DNA from: an uncultured bacterium
Lineage (GTDB): Bacteria; Cyanobacteriota; Vampirovibrionia; Gastranaerophilales; Gastranaerophilaceae
Length of the DNA: 51,833 bases
Direction: 5' to 3'
NCBI GenBank assembly: GCA_902791985.1
Contig: CADAYD010000009.1
Coordinates: 1-51,833 of the forward strand
Shown here: in pieces, positions 25,649 through 36,650 of the stretch
Numbering within the stretch: position 1 is the stretch's first letter
Layout: the number at the start of each line of letters is the position of its first letter
The notes under the pieces: generated by a model
Told to the model about the DNA's origin: nothing
The model's input: only the letters and a program-made list of their open reading frames with translations
The model's database searches: none
Position numbers and translations under genes: made by a program

Positions 25649-26452
25649 TTATTCGCTTAAAATCGAAATATTCATTATTTCAATATCATCGTAGTCTAAA
25701 TGGTCATTAGCATATGTGTTATGTCCTGTTTTAATAGTGATTTGGTTCTTTGTATCAGCTTTAATAAGTGAACTTGGAATTTTTATCCTTTGCCCGTCAC
25801 CGTTAATTTTTATTTCTCCGATTTTGGTATTATTAAAAAATATTTCTGTCGGTGTTGAGTATGCGGATGTTTTAATTTTATTTTGTCCCATTTTTTTTGC
25901 AAGCAGAGTATCCAGCCCGCATATAGAACCTATGCAAAGGTAATTTGTGCTGTTTTTAGCATTATTTGTCATTATAAAATCTTTTGAATAACTTGGTCCT
26001 GATGATTTTAGTCTAAAATCGGAGGCAGAAGCTGAATTTTTTGAAAAACTGTTATCCCCAAGATGGATTATTTCAGAATCGAGGTTAATATCAAATGGCT
26101 CAGATTTTGCAATTTCTATTTGCATTGGATTATTCAAACTTCTATTATTGTTTATTGTCAATGAAAATGGCCTATACCCTTCTTTTTCTACGTTGAGAAT
26201 TAAGGGTTGTTTAATTTGGATATCCGGAAGTTGAAAATTCCCGTTTTGGTCCGAATAAGTGCGAAATTTTTGTTGTGGGATAGAAATTTTTGCAAATTCT
26301 ATCGGTTGTTTAGATTGAGAGTCAACTATTTGATTGCTATTTTTCTGACCGACTTTTGTTACTCCGCCTGAATATGTTGTAGCATAAGAATTTAGTGCAA
26401 AAGTAGCACAAAAAAAAGTCAAAACTATAATGAAGAAAAATTTATTATTCAT
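25649..26452 (-). CDS. Exported protein with carboxypeptidase-regulatory-like domain
   Basis: A 267-residue protein with a signal peptide (positive NNK, hydrophobic FFFIIVLTFFCATFAL, probable cleavage after A24 in NSYA-TT). Residues about 40-105 form a beta-sandwich of the carboxypeptidase-regulatory type (QPIEFAKISI ... TYSDQNGNFQLPDI ... EGYRPF). The C-terminal part (about 165-265) is beta-rich and reads like a carbohydrate-binding or galactose-binding-like module, but I cannot name it. I use ATG 26452. A TATAAT ends nine bases upstream, so the leader is very short. Likely an envelope or secreted binding protein. Confidence 0.7.
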   Translation of the reverse strand: MNNKFFFIIVLTFFCATFALNSYATTYSGGVTKVGQKNSNQIVDSQSKQPIEFAKISIPQQKFRTYSDQNGNFQLPDIQIKQPLILNVEKEGYRPFSLTINNNRSLNNPMQIEIAKSEPFDINLDSEIIHLGDNSFSKNSASASDFRLKSSGPSYSKDFIMTNNAKNSTNYLCIGSICGLDTLLAKKMGQNKIKTSAYSTPTEIFFNNTKIGEIKINGDGQRIKIPSSLIKADTKNQITIKTGHNTYANDHLDYDDIEIMNISILSE

Positions 26453-26528
26453 ATTCAAGATATTATAAAAAATAAAAAGAAAAAATATCGGTTGTAGGCA
26501 TAGAGAACAGGATAATTATAATTTATAG

Positions 26529-26556
26529 TTGAAAAATAATATTTTTTTGATAGCAT
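26529..26556 (+). promoter_or_regulatory. Promoter for tRNA-Leu
   Basis: TTGAAA (26529-26534), 16 bases, TAGCAT (26551-26556). The start would be about 15 bases before the mature tRNA. Confidence 0.5.
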
Positions 26557-26577
26557 GTGTATACGAATACCGAACTT

Positions 26578-26663
26578 GCCGGTGTGATGGAATTGGTAGA
26601 CGTGCCAGACTCAAAATCTGGTGGGGTTCACGCCCCGTGTCGGTTCGACCCCGACCACCGGCA
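26578..26663 (+). tRNA. tRNA-Leu (anticodon CAA)
   Basis: An 86-nt cloverleaf with a long variable arm, typical of leucine tRNA. The acceptor stem pairs GCCGGTG with CACCGGC, discriminator A. The anticodon loop CTCAAAA gives CAA. The variable arm is GGGGTTCACGCCCC-like and the T-loop is GGTTCGACC. The CCA end is not encoded. Confidence 0.96.
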
Positions 26664-26667
26664 AATT

Positions 26668-26701
26668 AAAAAATGAACTGTATATATACAGTTCATTTTT
26701 T
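26668..26701. terminator. Bidirectional terminator between tRNA-Leu and atpG
   Basis: A perfect 17+17 palindrome: AAAAAATGAACTGTATA and its complement. Each side ends in six T residues, so it can terminate the tRNA and the convergent ATP synthase operon. Confidence 0.88.
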
Positions 26702-26716
26702 AGTTAATTTTTATAT

Positions 26717-27649
26717 TTACTTTATTTGCGAATTTGCACCGCTTATAACTTCAATGATTTCATTTGTAATTGCAGCCTGACGAAGTTTGTTATATTCAAT
26801 AGACAAATCGTGAATAATTTTTTCTGCATTGGTCGTTGCTGCAGACATGGCAGTCATGCGGGAAGCTAGCTCGCTTGCTTTTGCTTCTAAAATGGCCTGA
26901 TAAAAAGAGTTTGTAATAAACATAGGTACAACTTTTTGTAAAATGTGATGTTTATCAGGGTTAAAATCCATCAAGGGCTCTATGATATTGTCGGTTATTC
27001 TTTCGTGATTATCTTTTGCCCCGTCTAATGGTAAAATTGGCCATTTATCAACACTGTAACTAACCATATTACGGAATCTTGTTGTTATAATCTCTATTTT
27101 ATCAATGCGACCGTCAACATAGTATTCAGCCATATCTTCGGCAATCTCTCTTGTTCCCATTGCATCTGGATTTTCGATAACAGAAAAATATTTTTTTTCT
27201 ATAGTGCAATTTAGATTTGTTAAACGTCTTTGCAGCATTGAAACGCCTTTCTGCCCTGCTACAAAAACTTTAACTCCGATACCTTGTTCTTTCAGCTCTT
27301 TTATTCGTTTTACTGTTGCTTTTACAACATTTGCACTGTATGCACCCGCTAGTCCTTTATTAGAGGTAATAGCAAATAAACCGACTGACTTAAATTCTCT
27401 TTTCTCAAGAAGTTTGGGATAATTGTCAATTGCACGTTTAATTCTTAGTGTTTCAGAACTAAAAGTCCCTACGGAGTTTAAAAGTTTTTCAAACATATGG
27501 TAAAGTTCCATTGCATAAGGGCGAGAGGCCTTTACTGCGGTTTCCGATGCACGTACTTTGGCTGATGCAACCATTTTCATTGCTCTTGTGATTTTTTTAG
27601 TGCTTTGTACACTGTTTATTCTTTTTTTTATGCTTTTTAAACTTGCCAT
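26717..27649 (-). CDS. atpG: ATP synthase gamma subunit
   Basis: A 310-residue rotor-stalk subunit of F1. The N-terminal helix MASLKSIKKRINSVQSTKKITRAMKMV-like segment and the C-terminal helix with LASRMTAMSAATTNAEKII are both conserved. Middle-domain inserts specific to cyanobacterial/chloroplast gamma (the regulatory cysteine loop) are not obvious; I see no CxxxxxC pair in that region. It is the last gene of the cluster, 62 bases after atpA, with a small hairpin in the gap. The terminator at 26668-26701 follows. Confidence 0.96.
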   Translation of the reverse strand: MASLKSIKKRINSVQSTKKITRAMKMVASAKVRASETAVKASRPYAMELYHMFEKLLNSVGTFSSETLRIKRAIDNYPKLLEKREFKSVGLFAITSNKGLAGAYSANVVKATVKRIKELKEQGIGVKVFVAGQKGVSMLQRRLTNLNCTIEKKYFSVIENPDAMGTREIAEDMAEYYVDGRIDKIEIITTRFRNMVSYSVDKWPILPLDGAKDNHERITDNIIEPLMDFNPDKHHILQKVVPMFITNSFYQAILEAKASELASRMTAMSAATTNAEKIIHDLSIEYNKLRQAAITNEIIEVISGANSQIK

Positions 27650-27666
27650 ATTTTACCCTTCTTTCT

Positions 27667-27683
27667 CCCCTACAGGGGGAGAT
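27667..27683. repeat. GC-rich hairpin in the atpA-atpG gap
   Basis: CTCCCC and GGGGAG arms surround a five-base loop TACAG, just upstream of the atpG ribosome site. It could tune atpG expression. It resembles in composition the hairpin at 49819-49840. Confidence 0.5.
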
Positions 27684-27711
27684 GACTGAAGTTAGCGCCA
27701 TCTGTAATTAT

Positions 27712-29760
<2,049 letters not shown>

Positions 29761-29764
<4 letters not shown>

Positions 29765-30261
29765 AATACAACCTCGTCAAGTTTTGCAATGCTTTCTTGA
29801 ATGAATTTGTCGTGCAGCTGCGGATTATTGGCGAGTTCTTCAATAATATTGTATTCCGCAAACTCTACAGATTTTAATCCGAGTTTTGAAATTAGTTCGG
29901 ATGTAATGTGTTTTTGTTCTGCGTTCAAAATATTTTGAGTATTCTTTTCAATATTAGCAACTTTTTGCTCTGTTTCAATTGTAATTTGTTTAGATAATGC
30001 TTCTGACTTTTGGCTTGCGGCAACAGAAATATTATCAATTTCTTTAGGTAGTTTTGAATATTCTGTATTTGCCTGTTTTAAGTTCTCGGCTGCTTGTTCT
30101 TTTGCGGCTAGGGAATCATTTATTTCAGAAGCAATTCTATCACGCATTTTATCTAAAATTGAACCAATATCAATAAAATAGCATATGGCTATGATTATGA
30201 GCATAAATATTGTGAAATTGAAAATATTTGAGTGCAAAATATAGTTAAAAATATCAGTCAT
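29761..30261 (-). CDS. atpF: ATP synthase b subunit
   Basis: A 166-residue subunit: one N-terminal membrane helix (about 13-33, FTIFMLIIIAICYFIDIG) followed by a long charged helix that forms the peripheral stalk. It overlaps the b' gene by 8 bases and the delta gene by 4. The pair of distinct b-type subunits means the stalk is probably a b/b' heterodimer. Confidence 0.88.
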
Positions 30262-30682
30262 TTATTTGTCCTCCAAATAATCGATCTTTAATCATTTGAG
30301 CATATTGCTTGATATTTTCACTCAGATTAGCTTCCGTCATTTCACTTTCGCTTTTTAATTTTTGCTTTTGCTCAGACAAATACTGCACACTTTTGATTTT
30401 TTCTTCTCTTAATTTTTTTGAACTCTCGGCGTAATCATTATTTAATTTTGTATCAATAGAGTTTTTGGCATTTGCTTTTGCTTGAGCAATTTCTTGTGCC
30501 TTTTTTTCTAATATCGATTTTGTTTTAAGTTTGGTTGTTTCACTTTCAGAGTAATTTTTTTCAATTAATTCTTTTCTTTCTTCTACAATCTTTTCCATTG
30601 GACGATAAAGTATGACATTCATTAAAATGGTGAATGTGATAAAACTGATTGCTGTTATAAGAAAAGTTGCGTTAAAATCCAT
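30254..30682 (-). CDS. atpF': ATP synthase b' subunit
   Basis: A 142-residue b-type subunit. The N-terminal membrane helix (about 5-24) is followed by the conserved LYRPMEKIVEERKELIEKNYSE-like turn and a long coiled coil rich in K, E and Q. It is shorter than the b subunit encoded next and lies directly after the c gene, as b' does in cyanobacteria. AGAGG precedes the ATG. Confidence 0.88.
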   Translation of the reverse strand: MDFNATFLITAISFITFTILMNVILYRPMEKIVEERKELIEKNYSESETTKLKTKSILEKKAQEIAQAKANAKNSIDTKLNNDYAESSKKLREEKIKSVQYLSEQKQKLKSESEMTEANLSENIKQYAQMIKDRLFGGQIND

Positions 30683-30695
30683 AAATCCTCTGTAA

Positions 30696-30926
30696 TTACA
30701 TCATACCTATAAGTTTTAGAGCTACAATAAATGCGTAAATTGCGCATGCTTCTGAAAGTGCTGCACCTAATAAGAAAAATCCGAGTGCTTTTCCTGCTAC
30801 TTCAGGTTGTCTTGACATTGCATCCATCAAGCCTTTTGTTGCAAATCCGATGCCTAAACCTGCACCTATTGCTCCACATCCGATTGCAATACCGCCGCCT
30901 AATTGTCCTAATTCTGTAACTGCCAT
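30696..30926 (-). CDS. atpE: ATP synthase c subunit (rotor ring)
   Basis: A 76-residue helical hairpin. Helix 1 has the glycine repeat GAIGAGLGIGFATKG, the loop is SRQPE, and helix 2 carries the ion-binding E59 in GAALSEACAIY. Residues that would mark a Na+ ring (glutamine in helix 1, and Ser/Thr after the glutamate) are absent: the positions hold isoleucine, alanine and cysteine. Coupling to H+ is therefore the prediction. AGGAG precedes the ATG. Confidence 0.95.
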   Translation of the reverse strand: MAVTELGQLGGGIAIGCGAIGAGLGIGFATKGLMDAMSRQPEVAGKALGFFLLGAALSEACAIYAFIVALKLIGMM

Positions 30927-30943
30927 AATTTTCTCCTTTTTAT

Positions 30944-31633
30944 CTATTCTTCTTGTATTGCTGATGATATATATACCATTGTCAGCATTGAAAAAACAAG
31001 AGCCTGAACACCGGCTACCAAAACTTCAAAGAACATAAACGGTATTGGCAAAAAGTATGCACAAAGCCCGAGCATAGCGGAAATCAAAATTTCTCCGGCA
31101 AGTATGTTCCCGAAAAGTCGGAGTGCCAGTGTCAATGGTCTTGTAAACATATCTAATATGTCTACTAAGCATATTATTATACTTACTAATGAAAAGTCTT
31201 TTAATAAAAATTTTATTTTCTTCTTTTTAAATCCGGCAGCAACATAGTAAATTAAAACAATGATAGCCAAAGCTGCCGTAACATTTATATCATTTGTCGG
31301 AGAAGCCAGTTCTCCGCTTTTAAGTTCAATTGCTCTAAAAGGTATTTGTCCCATAAGGTTAGCGACGATAATGAAAAAAAACAGAGATGCGATTAAAGGA
31401 ATGTGCTTTCTGCCCTCTTTACCCATTAGTGAATCTGACATTCCCCAAAAAAATCCGAGTATATTTTCAAACGCAATTTGTAATTTTGATGGGAAAACAG
31501 AAATTTTTCTTGTGGCAAAAAATGCAAGAATAAGTAATACAGCCATTGCAATCCACATTGTAATAACGGTATCAACGTTAAAGGTGAAATTATGCCCAAA
31601 CAAAGAAATGCTATAAATCCAATGTTCCATATT
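30944..31633 (-). CDS. atpB: ATP synthase a subunit
   Basis: A 229-residue Fo membrane subunit with five or six membrane segments, forming the ion half-channels next to the c ring. The family arginine lies in TLALRLFGNILAGEILISAM. I chose the ATG at 31633 because GAAGGGAG lies just upstream; the in-frame ATG at 31678 would overlap the tadA region without a site. It is the first gene of the ATP synthase block. In cyanobacterial naming it is atpI. Confidence 0.93.
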   Translation of the reverse strand, partial: NMEHWIYSISLFGHNFTFNVDTVITMWIAMAVLLILAFFATRKISVFPSKLQIAFENILGFFWGMSDSLMGKEGRKHIPLIASLFFFIIVANLMGQIPFRAIELKSGELASPTNDINVTAALAIIVLIYYVAAGFKKKKIKFLLKDFSLVSIIICLVDILDMFTRPLTLALRLFGNILAGEILISAMLGLCAYFLPIPFMFFEVLVAGVQALVFSMLTMVYISSAIQEE

Positions 31634-31688
31634 ACTCCCTTCTGCCTTAATAATAACATTGAAAAAAATATTTCGCAAATTATGAAAA

Positions 31689-32120
31689 CTATTTTCTTAG
31701 TTCTTTAAAAAATGATTCTAATATATTGTTGCATTCGTTTTCGCATATTCCGCCAAAAATGCGGCTTGGAGTGTCGGATAGTTTTTCAAGGTGTGCAACG
31801 GAAAATGCTCCGTATTTATTATCGTAACTTCCAAAATACACATTTTTTATTCTTGATTGTAATATTGCCCACCCGCACATTGGACATGGTTCAAGTGTAA
31901 CGTATAATTCGCACCCTTCTAAACGCCAATTGTTTAATGTTTTTGCGGCCTTATTTAGTGCCACAATTTCAGCATGCGAAGTTATATTGTTGTTCTGTTC
32001 TTTTTGATTAAAACCTGAAGCAATAACTTCTTCGTCTTTGACAATAATCGCACCTACAGGTATGTCATTTTTTACCTGTGCTGCCTGTTCTATTGCGAGT
32101 TCCATAAATTTATTATTCAT
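31689..32120 (-). CDS. tadA: tRNA-specific adenosine deaminase TadA
   Basis: A 143-residue zinc deaminase that converts A34 of tRNA-Arg(ACG) to inosine. The zinc and catalytic residues are H49 and E51 (HAEIVALNKA) with C79 and C82 (TLEPCPMCGWAI). The C-terminal YGAFSV stretch is typical of TadA. It overlaps the histidine kinase gene by 8 bases and precedes atpB by 55, so it appears to be part of one long transcript running into the ATP synthase genes. TadA is normally found alone or near dnaX. Confidence 0.93.
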   Translation of the reverse strand: MNNKFMELAIEQAAQVKNDIPVGAIIVKDEEVIASGFNQKEQNNNITSHAEIVALNKAAKTLNNWRLEGCELYVTLEPCPMCGWAILQSRIKNVYFGSYDNKYGAFSVAHLEKLSDTPSRIFGGICENECNNILESFFKELRK

Positions 32121-33801
32121 TGTTATTAATCGTATTTAGTGTAATTTTTGCAATAAAGCCAAATTCATCATTTGAATCAAGCTCAATAGTTCCGTCCATT
32201 GCTTCAATCAGACCTTTAACTATGAATAGTCCTAAACCCGTTCCTCTTGTAGTCCTTGTCATTTCATCGTCAAGACGTACGAATTTATCAAACAATGTTT
32301 TGAGTTTATTCTTGTCTATTTTGTCGCACTTATTTTTTATGATGATAAAGGCTTTATTCCCTTTGAAATCAGCGTTTACAATTATTTGAGTTTCAGGGTA
32401 AGAATATTTTACGGCATTTTCGTATAAGTTGACAACAACCTGCTCAAGTCGTCCTTTATCTGCAATAACCATTGGAAAATCGGGAGATATATTAACAATA
32501 ATCTCATGTCCATCATGTTTACGTAATAAAAGTTCTGCCTGTTCAAATACTTGAGATAGATTTACTTCTGTATTTACTGTTCTAAGCCGCATTCCTTCGA
32601 TGTCAGGAATAGTTAAAAGATCGTCTATAAGACGTTTCAAACGTTCTGATTGCTCCTTAATAATACGCAAAGACTTTTGTTTTGTTTCTTCATCTATCAC
32701 GATATCTTGGCGCATTAACCTTGATGTGTAACCTTGAATACTTGTTAATGGAGTGCGTAGTTCATGAGAAACTGTATCAATTAAATTTGAACGAAATTCA
32801 TTAAGTTCTTTAAGTTCTTTATTTTTATAGGCTAATTCTGTATAAGATTTATGAATTTCAAAGGCCATTTCATTAAATTCGTTTGTGAGAAAGACTATTT
32901 CATATGGGGTAAAGCTTGTTTTAAAAAGTCTTATCTGGTGTTCATAATTCCCTTTAGATAATGCCAGTATAGCTTTAAATAATTGACGGATATTAATATA
33001 TAAGTAAAAAATATAAAACCCGATAACAAGCATTGTTGAAAGAATTGCAATTAGAACTGACAGAATAATTTTTATCCTGTTTTCAATAATGGTATTTTTA
33101 GCCATTTTTTCTGTTGTAGTTACGATAATAGAATATTTCGGGTCTTTAAATTTTAAATAGGCTATAGGTTGGTTTTTTTCATCTCCAAAAATTATTGGAT
33201 TATTTTGTTTAATTTGGTCTATATCTTTCGGAAGCATATTTATAGTTTCTTTAAAGACTTCCGGAGTATAGTTATGATGGGCTACTAAGTGTTTATTGTC
33301 CTGCATTATGTATATTTGACGTTTGTCATTTTCAAGAGACTTGAATAAATCCATATCAATGTCTTTAGTGTTATAAGTAACCGCAAGAAAAGAACCGTTT
33401 TTTAGTTTTGTTGTCATTACAGGCCTTTCCTTGACAATTGAATCTTGCATAATTTTATCAAGTTCGTTTTGGTTTTTAACTATATCTATTTTTTCGCAGT
33501 GCGGATATTTTTTTGTAAATTCTTTGATAAATGCTTCTTTTTGTGCTTTTGTCGGCAAAAAGTCAAGAGCATCGGCTATTTGGTTCAGAGTTGTTTTATT
33601 TGTACGGATTAAAAAATCCATTTCATCTGAAACCATAGTCGCAACAAGGGTGGCTGTTTCTCTTAATTGGTGTCTTACTGCTTGCTGGCTGATATTGTTT
33701 ATGACAAATCCGCTTATAGACATCGGTATTACTACTGCAAAGAAAAATACTATTGCAATTTGTTCAATTATTTTTAACCTTTGAAATTTAAATTTAATCA
33801 T
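32113..33801 (-). CDS. Membrane sensor histidine kinase
   Basis: A 562-residue kinase. A membrane segment (about 13-34) leads into an extracytoplasmic sensor region of about 200 residues (Cache-like by position; not identified by motif). Then come a second membrane segment (about 243-268), a HAMP-like linker, a HisKA domain with H346 in VSHELRTPLTSIQGY, and an HATPase with N-box NLYENAVKYS and the G-box RGTGLGLFIVKGL. It should phosphorylate the regulator encoded 42 bases upstream. The stimulus is unknown. It overlaps tadA by 8 bases. Confidence 0.92.
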   Translation of the reverse strand: MIKFKFQRLKIIEQIAIVFFFAVVIPMSISGFVINNISQQAVRHQLRETATLVATMVSDEMDFLIRTNKTTLNQIADALDFLPTKAQKEAFIKEFTKKYPHCEKIDIVKNQNELDKIMQDSIVKERPVMTTKLKNGSFLAVTYNTKDIDMDLFKSLENDKRQIYIMQDNKHLVAHHNYTPEVFKETINMLPKDIDQIKQNNPIIFGDEKNQPIAYLKFKDPKYSIIVTTTEKMAKNTIIENRIKIILSVLIAILSTMLVIGFYIFYLYINIRQLFKAILALSKGNYEHQIRLFKTSFTPYEIVFLTNEFNEMAFEIHKSYTELAYKNKELKELNEFRSNLIDTVSHELRTPLTSIQGYTSRLMRQDIVIDEETKQKSLRIIKEQSERLKRLIDDLLTIPDIEGMRLRTVNTEVNLSQVFEQAELLLRKHDGHEIIVNISPDFPMVIADKGRLEQVVVNLYENAVKYSYPETQIIVNADFKGNKAFIIIKNKCDKIDKNKLKTLFDKFVRLDDEMTRTTRGTGLGLFIVKGLIEAMDGTIELDSNDEFGFIAKITLNTINNNE

Positions 33802-33843
33802 CTTTTTCTGTGGTCTTATACCCTTATTCCTCTACGCCTGTTT

Positions 33844-34554
33844 TTAGGCAAACGGAGTTAACTTATATCCTACATTTGTCACAGTATGAAGATATTTTGG
33901 ATTTTTAGCGTCAGGTTCAATTTTGTTTCGCAACCCCCCGACGTGCACTCTTAGCATTCTGACATCTTCACTGCTATCGTATCCCCAAACTTCATCAAGT
34001 AAAGTTGCGAGTGTTACGGGATTATTAAAATGTTGCATTAAACAATAAAGTATTTCAAATTCGGTTGGAGTTAATTTTACTTTTTTATTAACAATTACTG
34101 CTTCTAAAGACTCCGGAAAAATTTCGATATCTCCACTTCTTAATACTTCATTTGATAATGAATTATTCTCAAAATCAATATTGTTTCTGCGTAGTAGTAC
34201 TCGAATTCTTAAAAGGACTTCTTGAACATCAAAAGGTTTTACAAGATAATCATCAGCGCCACAGTCAAATCCGCTTGTTTTATCTTCTATAGTCCCTTTT
34301 GCGGTAAGCATTAAAATTGGTATATTTAATTTTGCACTTCTTATATTTTTACACACGTCAAAGCCGTTCATTTTGGGCATCATAACATCAAGCAAAATCA
34401 AATCGTATGTATTATTGAGAGCTTTATTCAGACCTTCAAAACCGTCTTTTGCACAGTCAACGAAATATCCGCTGGAGCGTATATCAAACTCCAAAAGTTC
34501 TCTTATTTCGTCATCATCATCTACAATTAATATCCTTTTCTGACTTTCAACCAT
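33844..34554 (-). CDS. OmpR-family response regulator
   Basis: A 236-residue DNA-binding regulator. The receiver domain has the acidic cluster D12-D15, phospho-acceptor D56 in LILLDVMMP, and YLVKPFD with the conserved lysine. The C-terminal winged helix has KLTPTEFEILYCLMQ and VRMLRVHVGGLRNKIE. It is the partner of the kinase that follows. AAGGAG precedes the ATG. A good promoter lies at 34577-34605. Confidence 0.94.
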   Translation of the reverse strand: MVESQKRILIVDDDDEIRELLEFDIRSSGYFVDCAKDGFEGLNKALNNTYDLILLDVMMPKMNGFDVCKNIRSAKLNIPILMLTAKGTIEDKTSGFDCGADDYLVKPFDVQEVLLRIRVLLRRNNIDFENNSLSNEVLRSGDIEIFPESLEAVIVNKKVKLTPTEFEILYCLMQHFNNPVTLATLLDEVWGYDSSEDVRMLRVHVGGLRNKIEPDAKNPKYLHTVTNVGYKLTPFA

Positions 34555-34576
34555 AAAATACTCCTTACATATGGTT

Positions 34577-34605
34577 ATTTTACAAAATCAGTAAATATTT
34601 TGCAA
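34577..34605 (-). promoter_or_regulatory. Promoter for the two-component/tadA/atp run
   Basis: On the minus strand TTGCAA (34600-34605), exactly 17 bases, TAAAAT (34577-34582). The leader is about 15-20 bases and includes AAGGAG before the response regulator ATG. Confidence 0.6.
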
Positions 34606-34657
34606 CATGAGCAAATATAATTAGCAAATTATTTTTTTTTAGTGATTTGTAATTTTT

Positions 34658-35191
34658 ATGAATATAAGTTTTACAGGTATAAATAATTTAAAAATAAAAG
34701 CGTTAAAATTTGATACTTACGGATCATATCTAAATAATACGTCAGAAATTGTACAAGGGGATAAATATTATACTTTGGTATCAATCAAGGCAGATTTAGA
34801 CGGTACTATTATGCAAGGAGAAAATACAAATCAAGCGGAATTTGTTCCTCATATAACTCAATATTTTGAATCATTAAGAAAATTAAAGCATTTTGTTTTA
34901 GCACAAAGAATTCTTAAACTCGATGCCCCCGGCGAAATTGAACTTATAATGAAACATTTTAATGCTCCGGATAATTTAGGAAATGTTGATATGGCAACTT
35001 TTAATTTAAATGGAGAAGATATACCGCTTCTTCACAGGAATGTTTTGCCATTGTATTCTTTTTTGGCAAGATTTACAAAGGATATTTTAAAATGTATTGA
35101 ACTTCCTGAGGGCGCACGTAAATATGTCAAACTGGTCAATGATTCTATTTCCAGAGAAGCAGAGGAATTTATAGAAAACATTAACTTGTAA
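34658..35191 (+). CDS. Hypothetical protein with N-terminal SFTGINNL tag, 177 aa
   Basis: Not recognised. It begins MNISFTGINNLKIKALKFD. The SFTGINNL stretch recurs almost unchanged in the acyltransferase at 37522. The rest is a mixed alpha/beta soluble protein with no cysteine motif, signal peptide or membrane span. The ATG has no Shine-Dalgarno and I see no -10 at the leaderless spacing. It is divergent from the response regulator and 67 bases before the glycosyltransferase gene. Confidence 0.75.
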   Translation: MNISFTGINNLKIKALKFDTYGSYLNNTSEIVQGDKYYTLVSIKADLDGTIMQGENTNQAEFVPHITQYFESLRKLKHFVLAQRILKLDAPGEIELIMKHFNAPDNLGNVDMATFNLNGEDIPLLHRNVLPLYSFLARFTKDILKCIELPEGARKYVKLVNDSISREAEEFIENINL

Positions 35192-35257
35192 CAATATATT
35201 TATAATTGTCTATTTCAAATTTATTTTTGATAAAATATTCATAGCTAGGATAAATAT

Positions 35258-36625
35258 ATGAAAGAAAGAATTTTATTATTCATAATTATTGTAGGTTTAA
35301 CTACTTTTATTTATGTTTTCCAAAATTATACAGAATGGGGGCTCGGGATACTGGTTTGTTTGATGGGTGCTTATTTTGTGTTTGCATCTGTAGCGACGAA
35401 AGTTAAATCCCGAAAAGCGCTCAAACACCCAAAAGAAAAAGACGAATCATATAAGCCGTTTGTTACGGTTATGATTCCGGCGCATAATGAAGAATCTGTT
35501 ATAACAAATACTGTTGCATTGGTTTTTGAAATGGACTATCCCAATTTCGAAGTCATAGTAATTGATGACAGAAGTACAGATAATACCGCTTCGGTTATAA
35601 AATCACTTGAGGAACAATATGGCGGTAGGTTAAAAACACTTATTCGTCCCCAAAATGCTTTCCCGGGAAAATCAGCTGTGTTGAATGATGCTTTAAAACT
35701 TGCAAGAGGGGAAGCTATTCTTGTTTTTGATGCTGATGCACAGATGGATAAGAATTTTTTAACTAATCTTGTATACGAATTGCAGCCAAAAGATGTTGGT
35801 GCTGTTCAGGCAAGAAAAGTTATTAAAAATAAGGATGTAAATCTATTAACCAGATGCCAAAATAATGAAATGACAATAGATACGTCTTGTCAGGTTACGA
35901 GAGATGCGGTCAAGGGTGCGGTCGAGTTGCGCGGGAATGGGGAACTGATTAAACGTGAAGCATTAGAAGATATCGGAGGATGGAATAATTATACAATTAC
36001 AGATGATCTTGATATGTCAACAAGATTACATATTAAAGGTTGGGATGTGCGTTTTTGCAAGGATACTATTGTTTATGAAGAAGGTATTATGTATCTTATG
36101 CCGTTGTATCGCCAGCGCAGAAGATGGCTTGAAGGAACAATAAGACGATATCTTGAATATTTCTGGGATATTATGACTTCTAAAAAGATGTCTTTGCGTG
36201 TAAGACTTGATACTATTGCATATATTTCTGAATTTATAATGCCGGCTTGGTTTATTATTGAGTTATTTATCCTCATATCAAAAATAATAATAAAAGATGC
36301 TCCCGTTAATACACTGATGTCATCAGTTATTATGGGGTGTTTAATTGGTGTCGGATTTATGCTTTCGTGTCTCTATGCACTGAGAAAATACGATAACATG
36401 AATAGGATGGAAGCTTTTATAAAAGCTGTTACGACTGCTATGTATCTTTTTATAATATGGTTTCCTTTGGTTATGTTCATCGGTACAAAAATATTATTTA
36501 TGAAAAAAGATATGAAATGGGGCAAAACAGCGCACGGACTTGTTCAACATGAACATGCAATCCAAAAGGCAAAAGAAAAAATAAGACTGGCCAAAGAAGA
36601 ATTAAAAAAATTGTTAAAGATGTAA
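35258..36625 (+). CDS. Family 2 membrane glycosyltransferase
   Basis: A 455-residue processive-type GT2 enzyme. Two N-terminal membrane segments (about 4-21 and 25-46) are followed by the catalytic domain with VTVMIPAHNEESVI, IDDRSTDNT, FDADAQMD (DxD) and the acceptor motif QRRRWLEGTIRR. Three or more C-terminal membrane segments (about 325-415) and a lysine-rich coiled tail follow. This layout fits poly-N-acetylglucosamine, cellulose-like or hyaluronan-type synthases; the sugar cannot be read from sequence. AGGA precedes the ATG, and an extended -10 TGATAAAAT lies about 20 bases before. apt follows by 25 bases. Confidence 0.88.
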   Translation: MKERILLFIIIVGLTTFIYVFQNYTEWGLGILVCLMGAYFVFASVATKVKSRKALKHPKEKDESYKPFVTVMIPAHNEESVITNTVALVFEMDYPNFEVIVIDDRSTDNTASVIKSLEEQYGGRLKTLIRPQNAFPGKSAVLNDALKLARGEAILVFDADAQMDKNFLTNLVYELQPKDVGAVQARKVIKNKDVNLLTRCQNNEMTIDTSCQVTRDAVKGAVELRGNGELIKREALEDIGGWNNYTITDDLDMSTRLHIKGWDVRFCKDTIVYEEGIMYLMPLYRQRRRWLEGTIRRYLEYFWDIMTSKKMSLRVRLDTIAYISEFIMPAWFIIELFILISKIIIKDAPVNTLMSSVIMGCLIGVGFMLSCLYALRKYDNMNRMEAFIKAVTTAMYLFIIWFPLVMFIGTKILFMKKDMKWGKTAHGLVQHEHAIQKAKEKIRLAKEELKKLLKM

Positions 36626-36650
36626 ATTATAATATACAGGAGAAATATAA

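Noticed and set aside
26717-27649. Redox-regulated chloroplast-type gamma subunit
   Set aside because: No cysteine pair is seen in the central region where the regulatory loop lies in plant gamma, so thiol regulation is not supported.
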